This document shows positions 6,338 through 12,348 of a stretch of 15,383 nt of DNA, piece by piece. Below the pieces are notes generated by a model. It was given only the letters and a program-made list of their open reading frames with translations, searched no databases and was not told the DNA's origin. Made by a program: the position numbers and the translations under genes. This DNA comes from Patescibacteria group bacterium (GTDB lineage: Bacteria > Patescibacteriota > Patescibacteriia > 2-12-FULL-60-25): positions 1 through 15,383 of the forward strand of contig JAHJFW010000104.1 in NCBI GenBank assembly GCA_018824765.1, written 5' to 3'. Every line of letters starts with the position of its first letter. Within the stretch, counting starts at the first letter, position 1.

Positions 6338-7429
6338 TTAACACAAAAAGCCGCCGCCAAGGCATTCCTGTCCTTTATAAAAAACCGCTGACTGCCCGGC
6401 AGCCGCAGCCTTAACCGGCTCGGTAAATTTCAACTTTACTCGGTTTTTGTATTTATCCGAAGCAACTATGGCGGATACCGGCTTTTGGCGGTAGCGGATC
6501 TGAACTTGCACCTTGATAGGAAAAGCTGGCGGCCGGACTCCGAGCCAATGCACATCCCTGACGACTGCGGAATCGGAATACAGCCAAGGATGACGTGCGC
6601 CCGGCACAACAATTAAACAATTTTTCCGCAAATCTTTGCGCGCCACATACCAGGCTGACGTTCCGCCGCTGGCCGCAAATCCGTGGCGCTGGCCGATGGT
6701 GTAACGGTCCAGCCCGTCATGCCGCCCGATAATGCGGCCTTTCGGATCAACAATCTCGCCGGGTTTTGATTTTATCTTGGTGCGCAAAAAATCCTTCAAA
6801 TCCAGCTTGCCAACAAAACAAATGCCTTGGCTGTCAGGCTTATCAGCCACGGGTAAAGCGAATTGCTTCGCCAATTTGCGGACGGCGGTTTTTTTCAAAT
6901 TGCCAATCGGGAAAAAAGTGCGGTTCAAAGCTTCTTGCGATATCCGGCATAAAAAATATGACTGGTCCTTATCCGTATCGGCTCCGCGCAGTAAATGCGC
7001 CGTGCCGTTTGAATCCCACCGCACGCGCGCATAATGGCCTGTCGCGATGTAATCCATTTTCAAACGCTTGGCCATCTTGAAAAACAAACCGAATTTAATG
7101 TACTGGTTGCATAAAATATCCGGATTGGGCGTTTCACCCTTTTTATATGTCCGAAAAAAATCCTTCATCACCAAAGCGCGGTATTCTTTTTCAAAATCAA
7201 AAGTCAAAAGCGGAATGCCGAGTTTGGCGGCCACGCGCAAAGCATCGCGCCGTTCGCCGCTCCAATTGCATTCGCCGGTCCAGACATCTTTGGAATCAGA
7301 CCAATTTTTGATAAAACCTCCGACAACATTAAAACCGCGGCGCTGTAAAAGCGCCGCTGAAACACTTGAATCGACACCGCCGGACATCCCCACCAAAACT
7401 GTGGGTTTACTTTTTTTTAAGCCGGGCAT
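6338..7429 (-). CDS. mnmA: tRNA-specific 2-thiouridylase MnmA
   Basis: Adds sulfur to U34 of tRNAs for Lys, Glu and Gln, using ATP to adenylate the base and a cysteine persulfide as the sulfur carrier. From the ATG at 7429 the protein has 363 residues. The PP-loop is VGMSGGVDSSVSAALL (residues 13-28). The two catalytic cysteines are at about 107 (NPDILCNQYIKFG) and 204 (DSQGICFVGK). ATGHYARV and DKDQSYFL are conserved tRNA and ATP motifs. The C-terminal beta domains end GQECLGGGFLC. A longer frame opens at 7477 but overlaps the preceding gene and adds a non-family sequence, so I chose 7429, which lies 17 bases after the carboxypeptidase stop with GGA about 10 bases before it. Full length for the family. 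Confidence 0.95.
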   Translation of the reverse strand: MPGLKKSKPTVLVGMSGGVDSSVSAALLQRRGFNVVGGFIKNWSDSKDVWTGECNWSGERRDALRVAAKLGIPLLTFDFEKEYRALVMKDFFRTYKKGETPNPDILCNQYIKFGLFFKMAKRLKMDYIATGHYARVRWDSNGTAHLLRGADTDKDQSYFLCRISQEALNRTFFPIGNLKKTAVRKLAKQFALPVADKPDSQGICFVGKLDLKDFLRTKIKSKPGEIVDPKGRIIGRHDGLDRYTIGQRHGFAASGGTSAWYVARKDLRKNCLIVVPGARHPWLYSDSAVVRDVHWLGVRPPAFPIKVQVQIRYRQKPVSAIVASDKYKNRVKLKFTEPVKAAAAGQSAVFYKGQECLGGGFLC

Positions 7430-7446
7430 ATTAGTTGTCCAAAAAA

Positions 7447-8331
7447 TCAATGCCAACCGTACGCGTCCCAAGCCCAATTTGCAATAGCTTTAGCCGACGC
7501 AAAAGATGCGTCGCGCGTCGGCGATCCTAAAACAACAACGATCAACAAACGGTCGTTGTCCGCATCTGATGCCGGTTTCATTCTGACTGCCAAATTATAC
7601 ATTGATTCATACAAAAATCCCGTCTTGCCTCCGGTTACATAAACATCGTCATTCTCTTTCGCAATCAGGAGATCGTTGGTATTTGTCAGCTTTTTTATTT
7701 CTCCGGTATTTTGGATTTCAAAACTGTATGAAGCTGTACTGGCGACTCTGCGGATACTTCTGACGCTAAAAGCAAAAGACGCGAGTTTGGCTATCTCTCT
7801 TGCAGTGCTGACGTTTTCAGGATTCATACCGGACGGCTCGTAAAATTTCGTGTATCGCAAGCCCATGGCTTTTGCTTGGGTATTCATTGCCGCCACGAAT
7901 TTATCAATGACCAGACCGCTGATGCGCGCCAAAGCCATTGCCGCATTATTCGCGCTTGCAGTTATTGCGGAATATAAAAGATCCTGCACGGTCAGTTTAG
8001 CACCCGTGCTCACGCGTAATCTGCCGCCTCCGACTTCATCCTCGTCGCTCATGGCGACAACTTCCGTCCAAGCCGGCCGGCGCACCATAAAGATAAGCGC
8101 CGTCATCAATTTCGTGAGCGATGCCATCGGCCAAATTTTATCGGGTTGATATTCGTAAAGAATTTTTCCGCTGTCCGCATCCATCACCAACGCGGCGGCA
8201 AATTCATTTTTTCCCACCGCATAAGGCGTTACGTTTTTTACAGTTTGCGGTTCGGATTCAGCGCCAAAAACCGGCAACGGCATTAACACACAAACCGCCA
8301 TTGTAACGCATAAAATCTTGCTGAAATTCAT
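7447..8331 (-). CDS. D-alanyl-D-alanine carboxypeptidase (peptidase S11, secreted)
   Basis: Penicillin-binding serine peptidase that trims peptidoglycan stem peptides outside the membrane. The N-terminus is a signal peptide (MNFSKILCVTMAVCVLMPLP, probable cleavage after VFGA). The three active-site motifs are present: SLTK at 71-74 (serine 71, lysine 74), SAN at 126-128 (usually SGN) and KTG at 236-238. FAAALVMDADSGKILYEY is the normal lead-in of S11 enzymes. At 294 residues it ends after the catalytic domain (AIANWAWDAYGWH), without the C-terminal beta domain and membrane anchor of E. coli PBP5, so it may be released or held otherwise. Its ribosome binding site lies in the end of the hydrolase gene. 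Whether it acts as carboxypeptidase or endopeptidase cannot be told from sequence. Confidence 0.93.
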   Translation of the reverse strand: MNFSKILCVTMAVCVLMPLPVFGAESEPQTVKNVTPYAVGKNEFAAALVMDADSGKILYEYQPDKIWPMASLTKLMTALIFMVRRPAWTEVVAMSDEDEVGGGRLRVSTGAKLTVQDLLYSAITASANNAAMALARISGLVIDKFVAAMNTQAKAMGLRYTKFYEPSGMNPENVSTAREIAKLASFAFSVRSIRRVASTASYSFEIQNTGEIKKLTNTNDLLIAKENDDVYVTGGKTGFLYESMYNLAVRMKPASDADNDRLLIVVVLGSPTRDASFASAKAIANWAWDAYGWH

Positions 8332-8345
8332 TTTAACCTCCTTGA
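8332..8345 (-). promoter_or_regulatory. Perfect Shine-Dalgarno for the carboxypeptidase gene
   Basis: The minus strand reads AAGGAGGTTAAA before ATG 8331. AAGGAGGT is fully complementary to the usual 16S rRNA 3' end. It encodes the last residues (QGG) and touches the stop of the hydrolase gene, so the stop and next start are separated by one base. It fixes the start at 8331 and implies reinitiation by the same ribosomes. Most other starts in this window lack such a site. Confidence 0.85.
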
Positions 8346-9013
8346 ATTACATCTTTAAGCCAATCCGCCAGAGCGGCGGCCGTTTCAGGGTGAGATTCAA
8401 GCATCGCCGTTCCATGGCCTGCATTTTTCAATTCAACGAATTCCTTTTTATCGCTTTCGGCCGCTGCAATCATTTTTTGCGCCGTATTAAAAGATGGCTG
8501 GTCGTCCCCTGCTGAGGCCGCTGCCCAAAGCGCTTGACTCGGCAATACCTTCTCCACATCTTCAAGAGCATTAATCCCGTGATAATCAGCTCCCGGCGAA
8601 AGAAGCGCGGCGCCTGCTAATTCAGGCTCTTCGGCTAAAAACTGCAGGGCCAAATTCGCACCAATGGAAGCGCCGCAAACGGCGACTTTATCCGCTTTAA
8701 AACCGCGGCGTTTTATCCAGTCAAAAGCGCCGATAACGTCCAAAATCGAACTTTGGTGCTCTTCATCGGAAAAAACTTCATAATCATACCGCGCCCCGTC
8801 TGCGCTTTCGACGCTATCGCCGTGCCCGCGCAAATCAATCGCGAGAGACGCCAATCCCTGTTTAGCCAGCATGACCTGAAATGCCGCCCATGATTTCCGA
8901 TCCGCCGGCATCATGTGCAATAAAATAACCGCCCCAAAAGTAGTTGGCGCAGCAACCCAATCGCCGGTGATTTTTATATTATCAATTGTTTTACATGAAA
9001 TTACTTCAGGCAT
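8333..9013 (-). CDS. Alpha/beta hydrolase (dienelactone hydrolase-like)
   Basis: A 226-residue soluble alpha/beta hydrolase of unknown substrate. It has the usual order: strand with oxyanion region GAVILLHMMPADRKSW (about 27-42), AIDLRGHGDS (58-67), nucleophile elbow VCGASIGANLAL with serine 116 in GASIG, acid near D170-D171 (ASAGDDQPS), and histidine 200 (NAGHGTAML). The catalytic triad is therefore complete. There is no signal peptide or cap domain. The neighbours are the carboxypeptidase and mnmA, overlapping or nearly so downstream. This suggests one transcript but does not define a pathway. The start at 9013 is preceded by ACTAACAT without a Shine-Dalgarno sequence. Confidence 0.88.
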   Translation of the reverse strand: MPEVISCKTIDNIKITGDWVAAPTTFGAVILLHMMPADRKSWAAFQVMLAKQGLASLAIDLRGHGDSVESADGARYDYEVFSDEEHQSSILDVIGAFDWIKRRGFKADKVAVCGASIGANLALQFLAEEPELAGAALLSPGADYHGINALEDVEKVLPSQALWAAASAGDDQPSFNTAQKMIAAAESDKKEFVELKNAGHGTAMLESHPETAAALADWLKDVIQGG

Positions 9014-9026
9014 ATGTTAGTAGATT

Positions 9027-9055
9027 ACCATAAATGCAACGGACGGCGAAGCCAA
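9027..9055 (-). promoter_or_regulatory. Possible promoter for the hydrolase-carboxypeptidase-mnmA group
   Basis: Minus strand TTGGCT (9055-9050), 17-base spacer, TATGGT (9032-9027). Four of six positions match in each hexamer. It lies directly before the hydrolase ATG at 9013, so the leader would be only a few bases. Weak but well spaced. Confidence 0.3.
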
Positions 9056-9062
9056 AAATCTT

Positions 9063-9130
9063 CTTACTTATTACTTCATTCGTCATTCAGATTCAGTCAT
9101 TTTCCACATGTCTAGATTCCAGATTCTAAC
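9063..9130. repeat. Degenerate heptanucleotide repeat between rnhA and the hydrolase gene
   Basis: Read on the plus strand in steps of seven: CTTACTT, ATTACTT, CATTCGT, CATTCAG, ATTCAGT, CATTTTC, CACATGT, CTAGATT, CCAGATT. Neighbouring units share four to six bases and the consensus drifts along the tract, so it looks like a decayed tandem repeat. It begins two bases after the rnhA stop and fills more than half of the 118-bp gap. Confidence 0.6.
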
Positions 9131-9131
9131 T

Positions 9132-9548
9132 TCAGCCCTTCCCCATCCCTTCATCCATCGCTACATTTGATAAAAAATCCGCGCGCTTGTTCATCTCTCG
9201 ACGGACATGGCGGAAACGGCAACGGCCGATCTGCGTGCAAAGGTTTTTCATTTCCAAAAACCGTTTGGCCAGATCCGGATTTTTAACGCGATACTCGCCC
9301 GTAGCCTGCTTTACGAGCAATTCGCTGTCCGTAACTATTTCGACTTCGGACGCTCCGAGTTTCACTGCCCGATGCAAACCCAAAATAACCGCCTGATATT
9401 CAGCTTGGTTATTTGTGGTCTTGCCTAAAAACTTCGAATGCTCCTCGAGAAGTTCGTCTGTCGTAGCGTCATGTATCACGACACCGATACCGGCGGGCCC
9501 CGGATTCCCGCGCGCACCTCCGTCTGTGTGGATGATGAGTTTTAGCAT
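9132..9548 (-). CDS. rnhA: Ribonuclease HI
   Basis: Cuts the RNA strand of RNA-DNA hybrids (Okazaki primers, R-loops). 138 residues from ATG 9548. The catalytic carboxylates are all visible: D9 in HTDGGARGNPGPAG, E50 in NNQAEYQAV, D74 in VTDSELLVKQ and D124 in NKRADFLSN. The DGGARGNPG form is that of the RNase HI type common in Gram-positive bacteria and archaea rather than the E. coli type. It lacks an N-terminal hybrid-binding domain. A longer frame back to 9614 overlaps recJ and is unlikely. The chosen ATG has GGGA at 6 bases and lies 11 bases after the recJ stop, so the two replication and repair nucleases are likely cotranscribed. Confidence 0.93.
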   Translation of the reverse strand: MLKLIIHTDGGARGNPGPAGIGVVIHDATTDELLEEHSKFLGKTTNNQAEYQAVILGLHRAVKLGASEVEIVTDSELLVKQATGEYRVKNPDLAKRFLEMKNLCTQIGRCRFRHVRREMNKRADFLSNVAMDEGMGKG

Positions 9549-9559
9549 ATAAAATCCCG

Positions 9560-11344
9560 TTAATTTTGCGCAAAATCCGCCAGCTTGCACTGGATTTCTT
9601 TTCGGCCATTCCATTCATTCACACCGACATCATACACCACGGAAATGCGGCTGCCGAGCGACATTTCTTCCAGACGATCACCGAAATTAAAAGCTATAAA
9701 ACGCTGGACCTTTCCTGACGGCGATCGGAGCGCGCAACGTATATGTTTTGAAGCCGAGCCGACCAACGACCGTTCGACCACTTCAAGATTCTTGGTCAGG
9801 AAAAGCGGGCGTTGATTTCCGACGCCGAACGGTTCAAAGGCGCGAACAGTTTCGACTAAACGCCAATCCACATCATCAAGCGCGATCTCCGCATCAATGT
9901 CCAATGTCGGCAGTAAATCATCCGGTTGTAAGCGCTCTTGCGCATCCCGCCGCAGGCGCTCCGCCAGTTCTTCTACTGCATCGTCTCGCAAAAACGAAAA
10001 ACCGCACGCCTGCGCATGTCCGCCGATTCTGGTCAAAATACCCTCACCGGCCCTTTGCATCGCTTCCGTAATGTTGTAGCTATCAGAAGACCGACCCGAT
10101 CCGACCCACGTTTCTCCGTGTTTTCCGAATGCAACGCACGGCTTTCCGGTCCGTTCCAGCATCTTTCCGGCGACAAGGCCGACAAGCGCCGGTTTCCATG
10201 TCTCTTTCCACAACACAAGGACGTTGCAACCCTCGGACTCGGCCAAAAACACCTGCGCATCCATCATCATTTTCTCAACGCTTTTTTGCCTTGCACGATT
10301 ATGCTCATCAACCGTTCCTGCAAGCATTGCCGCTTCTTCATCACTTTCCGCAAGCAGCAAGCGTAGCGCCAATTCGGCATGCTCCATCCTACCAGCCGCG
10401 TTTATCCTCGGACCAAGCGCGAATCCGATGGACGTGCTGTCCGCCTTCTCTATCTCGCATCCGGCTACACGCGCCAAATGCCGCAATCCGGCGCGTCTTG
10501 TTTTATTCAAAACAATCAACCCGTATTTCAACAACACGCGGTTCTCCCCTAAGAGAGGCACCATATCAGTTACGGTCGCGATGGCAACGAGATCAAGCAG
10601 CCATTTTTCCCAACCGACTGGAATACTGATTCCGTGTTCACGCGCCGCATGAAGCAAGGCGCATGCGAATTTCCAACTGACTCCGACAGCCGCCAAATAT
10701 TTGAAAGGGTATTTTTCATCAGGCAGTCCCGGATGTATGCAGTGGCCATCGGGCAGTTCTTCGCCGAACCGATGATGGTCGAGTATGACAACATCCATGC
10801 CGGAGGCGCGCGCCGCCGCAACTTCTTTAACATTAGCAATCCCGCAATCCACCATGATCAGCAACTGCGTGCCCCGCTCTTTCAATAATTCAACCGTGGC
10901 CTCGCTAAGCCCGTATCCCTCTTTATCGCGATGGGGTATGTAAGAATCAATAAATGAGTTCTCAGTGCTTAGTCCACAGTTCCCAGTTCCAGTCACGACT
11001 GAGTACTGAGTACTGAGCACTGAGCACTTCTTCTCAATTTCCCGCAGCGCCATGATGACAACTGTTGAGCCGGCAACTCCGTCGGCGTCATAGTCGCCGT
11101 GTACAGTGATGCGCTCACCGGCTTCAAGCGCCGCGAATACGCGCGATACCGCGGCGCACATTCCGGAAAACAAAAACGGGTCATGTATGCCGCTTTCCCA
11201 ATCCGGCCGCAAAAACGCTTTTGCTTCTTCCGGTTGTGTGATGCCGCGCTTCGCCAAAAGCACGTTTGCAACTTCGTGCAATTCCGGAAACAGAGACTGG
11301 TCAATTTTTTTCTCCGGAATAAAAACACGCCATCGTTTCTTCAT
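9560..11344 (-). CDS. recJ: Single-stranded-DNA-specific exonuclease RecJ
   Basis: 5'-3' exonuclease of the DHH family, acting in recombination and mismatch repair. About 594 residues from ATG 11344 (MKKRWRVFIPEKK). An in-frame TTG at 11380 would add 12 residues. The phosphoesterase motifs are in order: HGDYDADGVAGST (82-94), LIMVDCGIA, VVILDHHRFG with DHH at 189-191, ALGPRINAAGRMEHA, and the DHHA1 motif RIGGHAQACGF. The C-terminal OB-like domain ends at VQRFIAFNFGDRLEEMSLGS and on to KEIQCKLADFAQN. Between LREIEKK (about 106) and SYIPHRDKEGYGLS (about 134) is an unusual insert of about 25 residues. It is encoded by a heptanucleotide repeat and lies between the first two catalytic motifs. No key residue is lost, so the enzyme is probably active. 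Confidence 0.94.
   Translation of the reverse strand: MKKRWRVFIPEKKIDQSLFPELHEVANVLLAKRGITQPEEAKAFLRPDWESGIHDPFLFSGMCAAVSRVFAALEAGERITVHGDYDADGVAGSTVVIMALREIEKKCSVLSTQYSVVTGTGNCGLSTENSFIDSYIPHRDKEGYGLSEATVELLKERGTQLLIMVDCGIANVKEVAAARASGMDVVILDHHRFGEELPDGHCIHPGLPDEKYPFKYLAAVGVSWKFACALLHAAREHGISIPVGWEKWLLDLVAIATVTDMVPLLGENRVLLKYGLIVLNKTRRAGLRHLARVAGCEIEKADSTSIGFALGPRINAAGRMEHAELALRLLLAESDEEAAMLAGTVDEHNRARQKSVEKMMMDAQVFLAESEGCNVLVLWKETWKPALVGLVAGKMLERTGKPCVAFGKHGETWVGSGRSSDSYNITEAMQRAGEGILTRIGGHAQACGFSFLRDDAVEELAERLRRDAQERLQPDDLLPTLDIDAEIALDDVDWRLVETVRAFEPFGVGNQRPLFLTKNLEVVERSLVGSASKHIRCALRSPSGKVQRFIAFNFGDRLEEMSLGSRISVVYDVGVNEWNGRKEIQCKLADFAQN
10956..11028. repeat. Heptanucleotide repeat inside recJ
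   Basis: On the coding strand successive 7-bp units read CAGTGCT, CAGTGCT (shifted), CAGTACT, CAGTACT, CAGTCGT, GACTGGA, ACTGGGA, ACTGTGG, ACTAAGC, ACTGAGA. The first half is built on CTCAGT and the second half on ACTGAG, its reverse complement, so the tract can fold into a long imperfect hairpin. It stays in frame and is translated as about 25 S/T/G/V-rich residues starting CSVLSTQYSVV. Confidence 0.85.
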
Positions 11345-11392
11345 GCGCCAAATCTTTGCATGCGCGCACACGGATGACAAAATTTCTTGATC

Positions 11393-11488
11393 CTAATTCA
11401 AAAATGGCAAAAACAACGCCAAAACCATGGCGATCGCAATAAAACTAACAAACCATTTCCAAATCTGTTGCTTTCTTTTGTGGTTCAT
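11393..11488 (-). CDS. Possible 31-residue single-pass membrane microprotein
   Basis: ATG at 11488, stop at 11393. The product begins MNHKRKQQIWKWFVSFIAIA and continues MVLALFLPFLN: a basic N-terminus, then about 18 hydrophobic residues, ending almost at the membrane face. The positive-inside pattern and clean hydrophobic helix argue for a real product. I do not know a family name. The stop lies about 50 bases before recJ, so it could lead the recJ-rnhA transcript. A -10-like TATTCT at 11501-11496 would place the transcript start next to the ATG. The frame is also open upstream to 11578, but that part covers the transposon flank and the C run and looks non-coding. Confidence 0.5.
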   Translation of the reverse strand: MNHKRKQQIWKWFVSFIAIAMVLALFLPFLN

Positions 11489-11495
11489 GACTATC

Positions 11496-11524
11496 AGAAT
11501 ACACCGGTTTGTGAAAAGCGTAAA
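11496..11524 (-). promoter_or_regulatory. Possible promoter for the microprotein-recJ-rnhA transcript
   Basis: Minus strand TTTACG (11524-11519), 17 bases, TATTCT (11501-11496), each matching four of six consensus bases. Transcription would begin about at the ATG 11488, that is, on a nearly leaderless message. This fits the absence of a Shine-Dalgarno sequence. Confidence 0.3.
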
Positions 11525-11567
11525 AAAACGAGGTGCCAGCCAATCTTTTACACCCCCCCCCAACAAC

Positions 11568-11600
11568 GTACCAGGCACGTACCTGGTACGTACCTGGTAC
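11568..11600 (+). repeat. Left array of three 11-bp palindromic units
   Basis: Units GTACCAGGCAC (11568-11578), GTACCTGGTAC (11579-11589) and GTACCTGGTAC (11590-11600), directly abutting. Each intact unit is a palindrome around a central A or T. The outer bases also pair (AACGTACCAGG at 11565 with CCTGGTACGTT ending 11603), so the whole array can fold as one hairpin. It lies about 100 bases upstream of the transposase start, next to a run of nine C. Confidence 0.9.
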
Positions 11601-11629
11601 GTTATTCACATTTTATTCACATATTCCCC

Positions 11630-11662
11630 TTGACAACCCTGCAAAAATTTGGAAGCTATATT
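11630..11662 (+). promoter_or_regulatory. Possible promoter of the transposase gene
   Basis: A perfect TTGACA at 11630-11635 is followed by TATATT at 11657-11662. The spacer of 21 is longer than the usual 16-19, so the pairing is doubtful. It lies inside the left array, so the element would carry its own promoter. Confidence 0.3.
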
Positions 11663-11699
11663 ATATAGACTTCATTTACACAAATAAGAAAATAACTAT

Positions 11700-12251
11700 A
11701 TGCCAAGAACTGCACGAACTTTTGACCCGAATGGTACTTATCATATTATCGGCAGAGGAAACAACAAATCTTTGATATTTCATGATGAAAATGATTACAA
11801 AACATATCTTTATATTTTGCTACAAACGAAAAGTTTATATAATTTCTATCTATATCACTTTGTTTTAATGCCAAATCACGTTCACCTGTTGCTTAAACCG
11901 AATAGCGACAAACTCTCCCATATTATGCACGCGATACAAATGAACTACGCCAGATATTTCTGCAAAAAATACAATTTTATTGGTCACGTCTGGCAAGGGC
12001 GTTTTAAAAACGTTGAAATCAAAAACGATGCGCAACTTTTATCATGCGGTAACTATATTGAAATGAACCCTGTCCGAGCTGGTTTGATAGTTCGTCCAGA
12101 AACGTGGCAGTGGTCTAGTTATAGATTTTATGCTTTCGGCGAAGAAAATGATCTTGTGGATCCCGACCCTTTGTTTGAGTTTCCGACTAAAAACAACCAA
12201 GCACGCTTCGTCTATCAAGCCACTCTTAATAAAACACGCGCCACATATTAA
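11700..12251 (+). CDS. REP-associated tyrosine transposase (Y1/HUH, IS200-like superfamily)
   Basis: Single-strand DNA transposase of 183 residues. The Y1 fold markers are clear: GTYHIIGRGNNKSLIFHDEN (12-31), the metal-binding HUH motif H60-V-H62 in LMPNHVHLLL, a candidate nucleophile Y83 (MNYARYFCKK, with Y86 as alternative), GHVWQGRFK (95-103), and the RAYT-typical C-terminal part YIEMNPVRAGL (119-129) with WQWSSYRFY (136-144). All key residues are present, so it may be active. The NPVRAGL/WQWSSY block separates RAYTs from plain IS200 TnpA. Codon use is AT-rich, unlike its neighbours. It is the only plus-strand gene in the window, with no Shine-Dalgarno sequence before the ATG. There is no accessory tnpB/IscB-like gene. 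Confidence 0.92.
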   Translation: MPRTARTFDPNGTYHIIGRGNNKSLIFHDENDYKTYLYILLQTKSLYNFYLYHFVLMPNHVHLLLKPNSDKLSHIMHAIQMNYARYFCKKYNFIGHVWQGRFKNVEIKNDAQLLSCGNYIEMNPVRAGLIVRPETWQWSSYRFYAFGEENDLVDPDPLFEFPTKNNQARFVYQATLNKTRATY

Positions 12252-12300
12252 CGGCGCTACTTAAAAATCTTCAATTTTTCAGCAGCGAAAACGCTCTTGA

Positions 12301-12333
12301 GTACCAGGTACGTACCAGGTACGTACCTGGTAC
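12301..12333 (-). repeat. Right array of three 11-bp palindromic units
   Basis: Plus strand units GTACCAGGTAC (12301-12311), GTACCAGGTAC (12312-12322), GTACCTGGTAC (12323-12333). The last two join into a perfect 22-bp palindrome (12312-12333). Read on the minus strand this is the left array with one base difference. It lies in the 97-bp convergent gap between the transposase stop (12251) and the lepA stop (12349). Confidence 0.9.
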
Positions 12334-12348
12334 CTTATCCACAATCTC

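Larger units (their letters stand above)
11568..12333 (+). mobile_element. RAYT-type transposable unit with 33-bp terminal inverted arrays
   Basis: A 766-bp unit consisting of one transposase gene between two arrays of three 11-bp near-palindromes. The right array, read on the minus strand, is identical to the left array except for one base (C at 11576), so the two form terminal inverted repeats. The interior is visibly more AT-rich than its neighbours and lies on the opposite strand to every other gene. It is inserted between the microprotein/recJ and lepA, without damage to either. No target-site duplication is evident (left flank CAACAAC, right flank CTTATCC). This matches the REP-associated tyrosine transposase idea, in which the enzyme and its palindromic repeats travel together. 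Confidence 0.75.

Noticed and set aside
7430..7477. Upstream start for mnmA at 7477
   Set aside because: It would overlap the end of the carboxypeptidase gene and add residues foreign to the MnmA family; the ATG at 7429 directly precedes the PP-loop region.
9549..9614. Upstream start for rnhA at 9614
   Set aside because: It overlaps the recJ coding end and adds 22 residues before the normal MLKLIIHTDGG start.
10129..10652. Long plus-strand frames inside recJ
   Set aside because: Antisense shadows of conserved RecJ coding sequence, with proline/arginine/histidine-rich composition typical of wrong-frame reading.
11393..11578. Longer 61-residue version of the membrane microprotein
   Set aside because: The extra 30 residues are encoded by the transposon array edge, the C run and the promoter region; the inner ATG at 11488 gives a coherent membrane peptide.
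11568..12333. CRISPR-like array from the repeated palindromes
   Set aside because: The 11-bp units abut without spacers and occur only three at a time; there are no cas genes.
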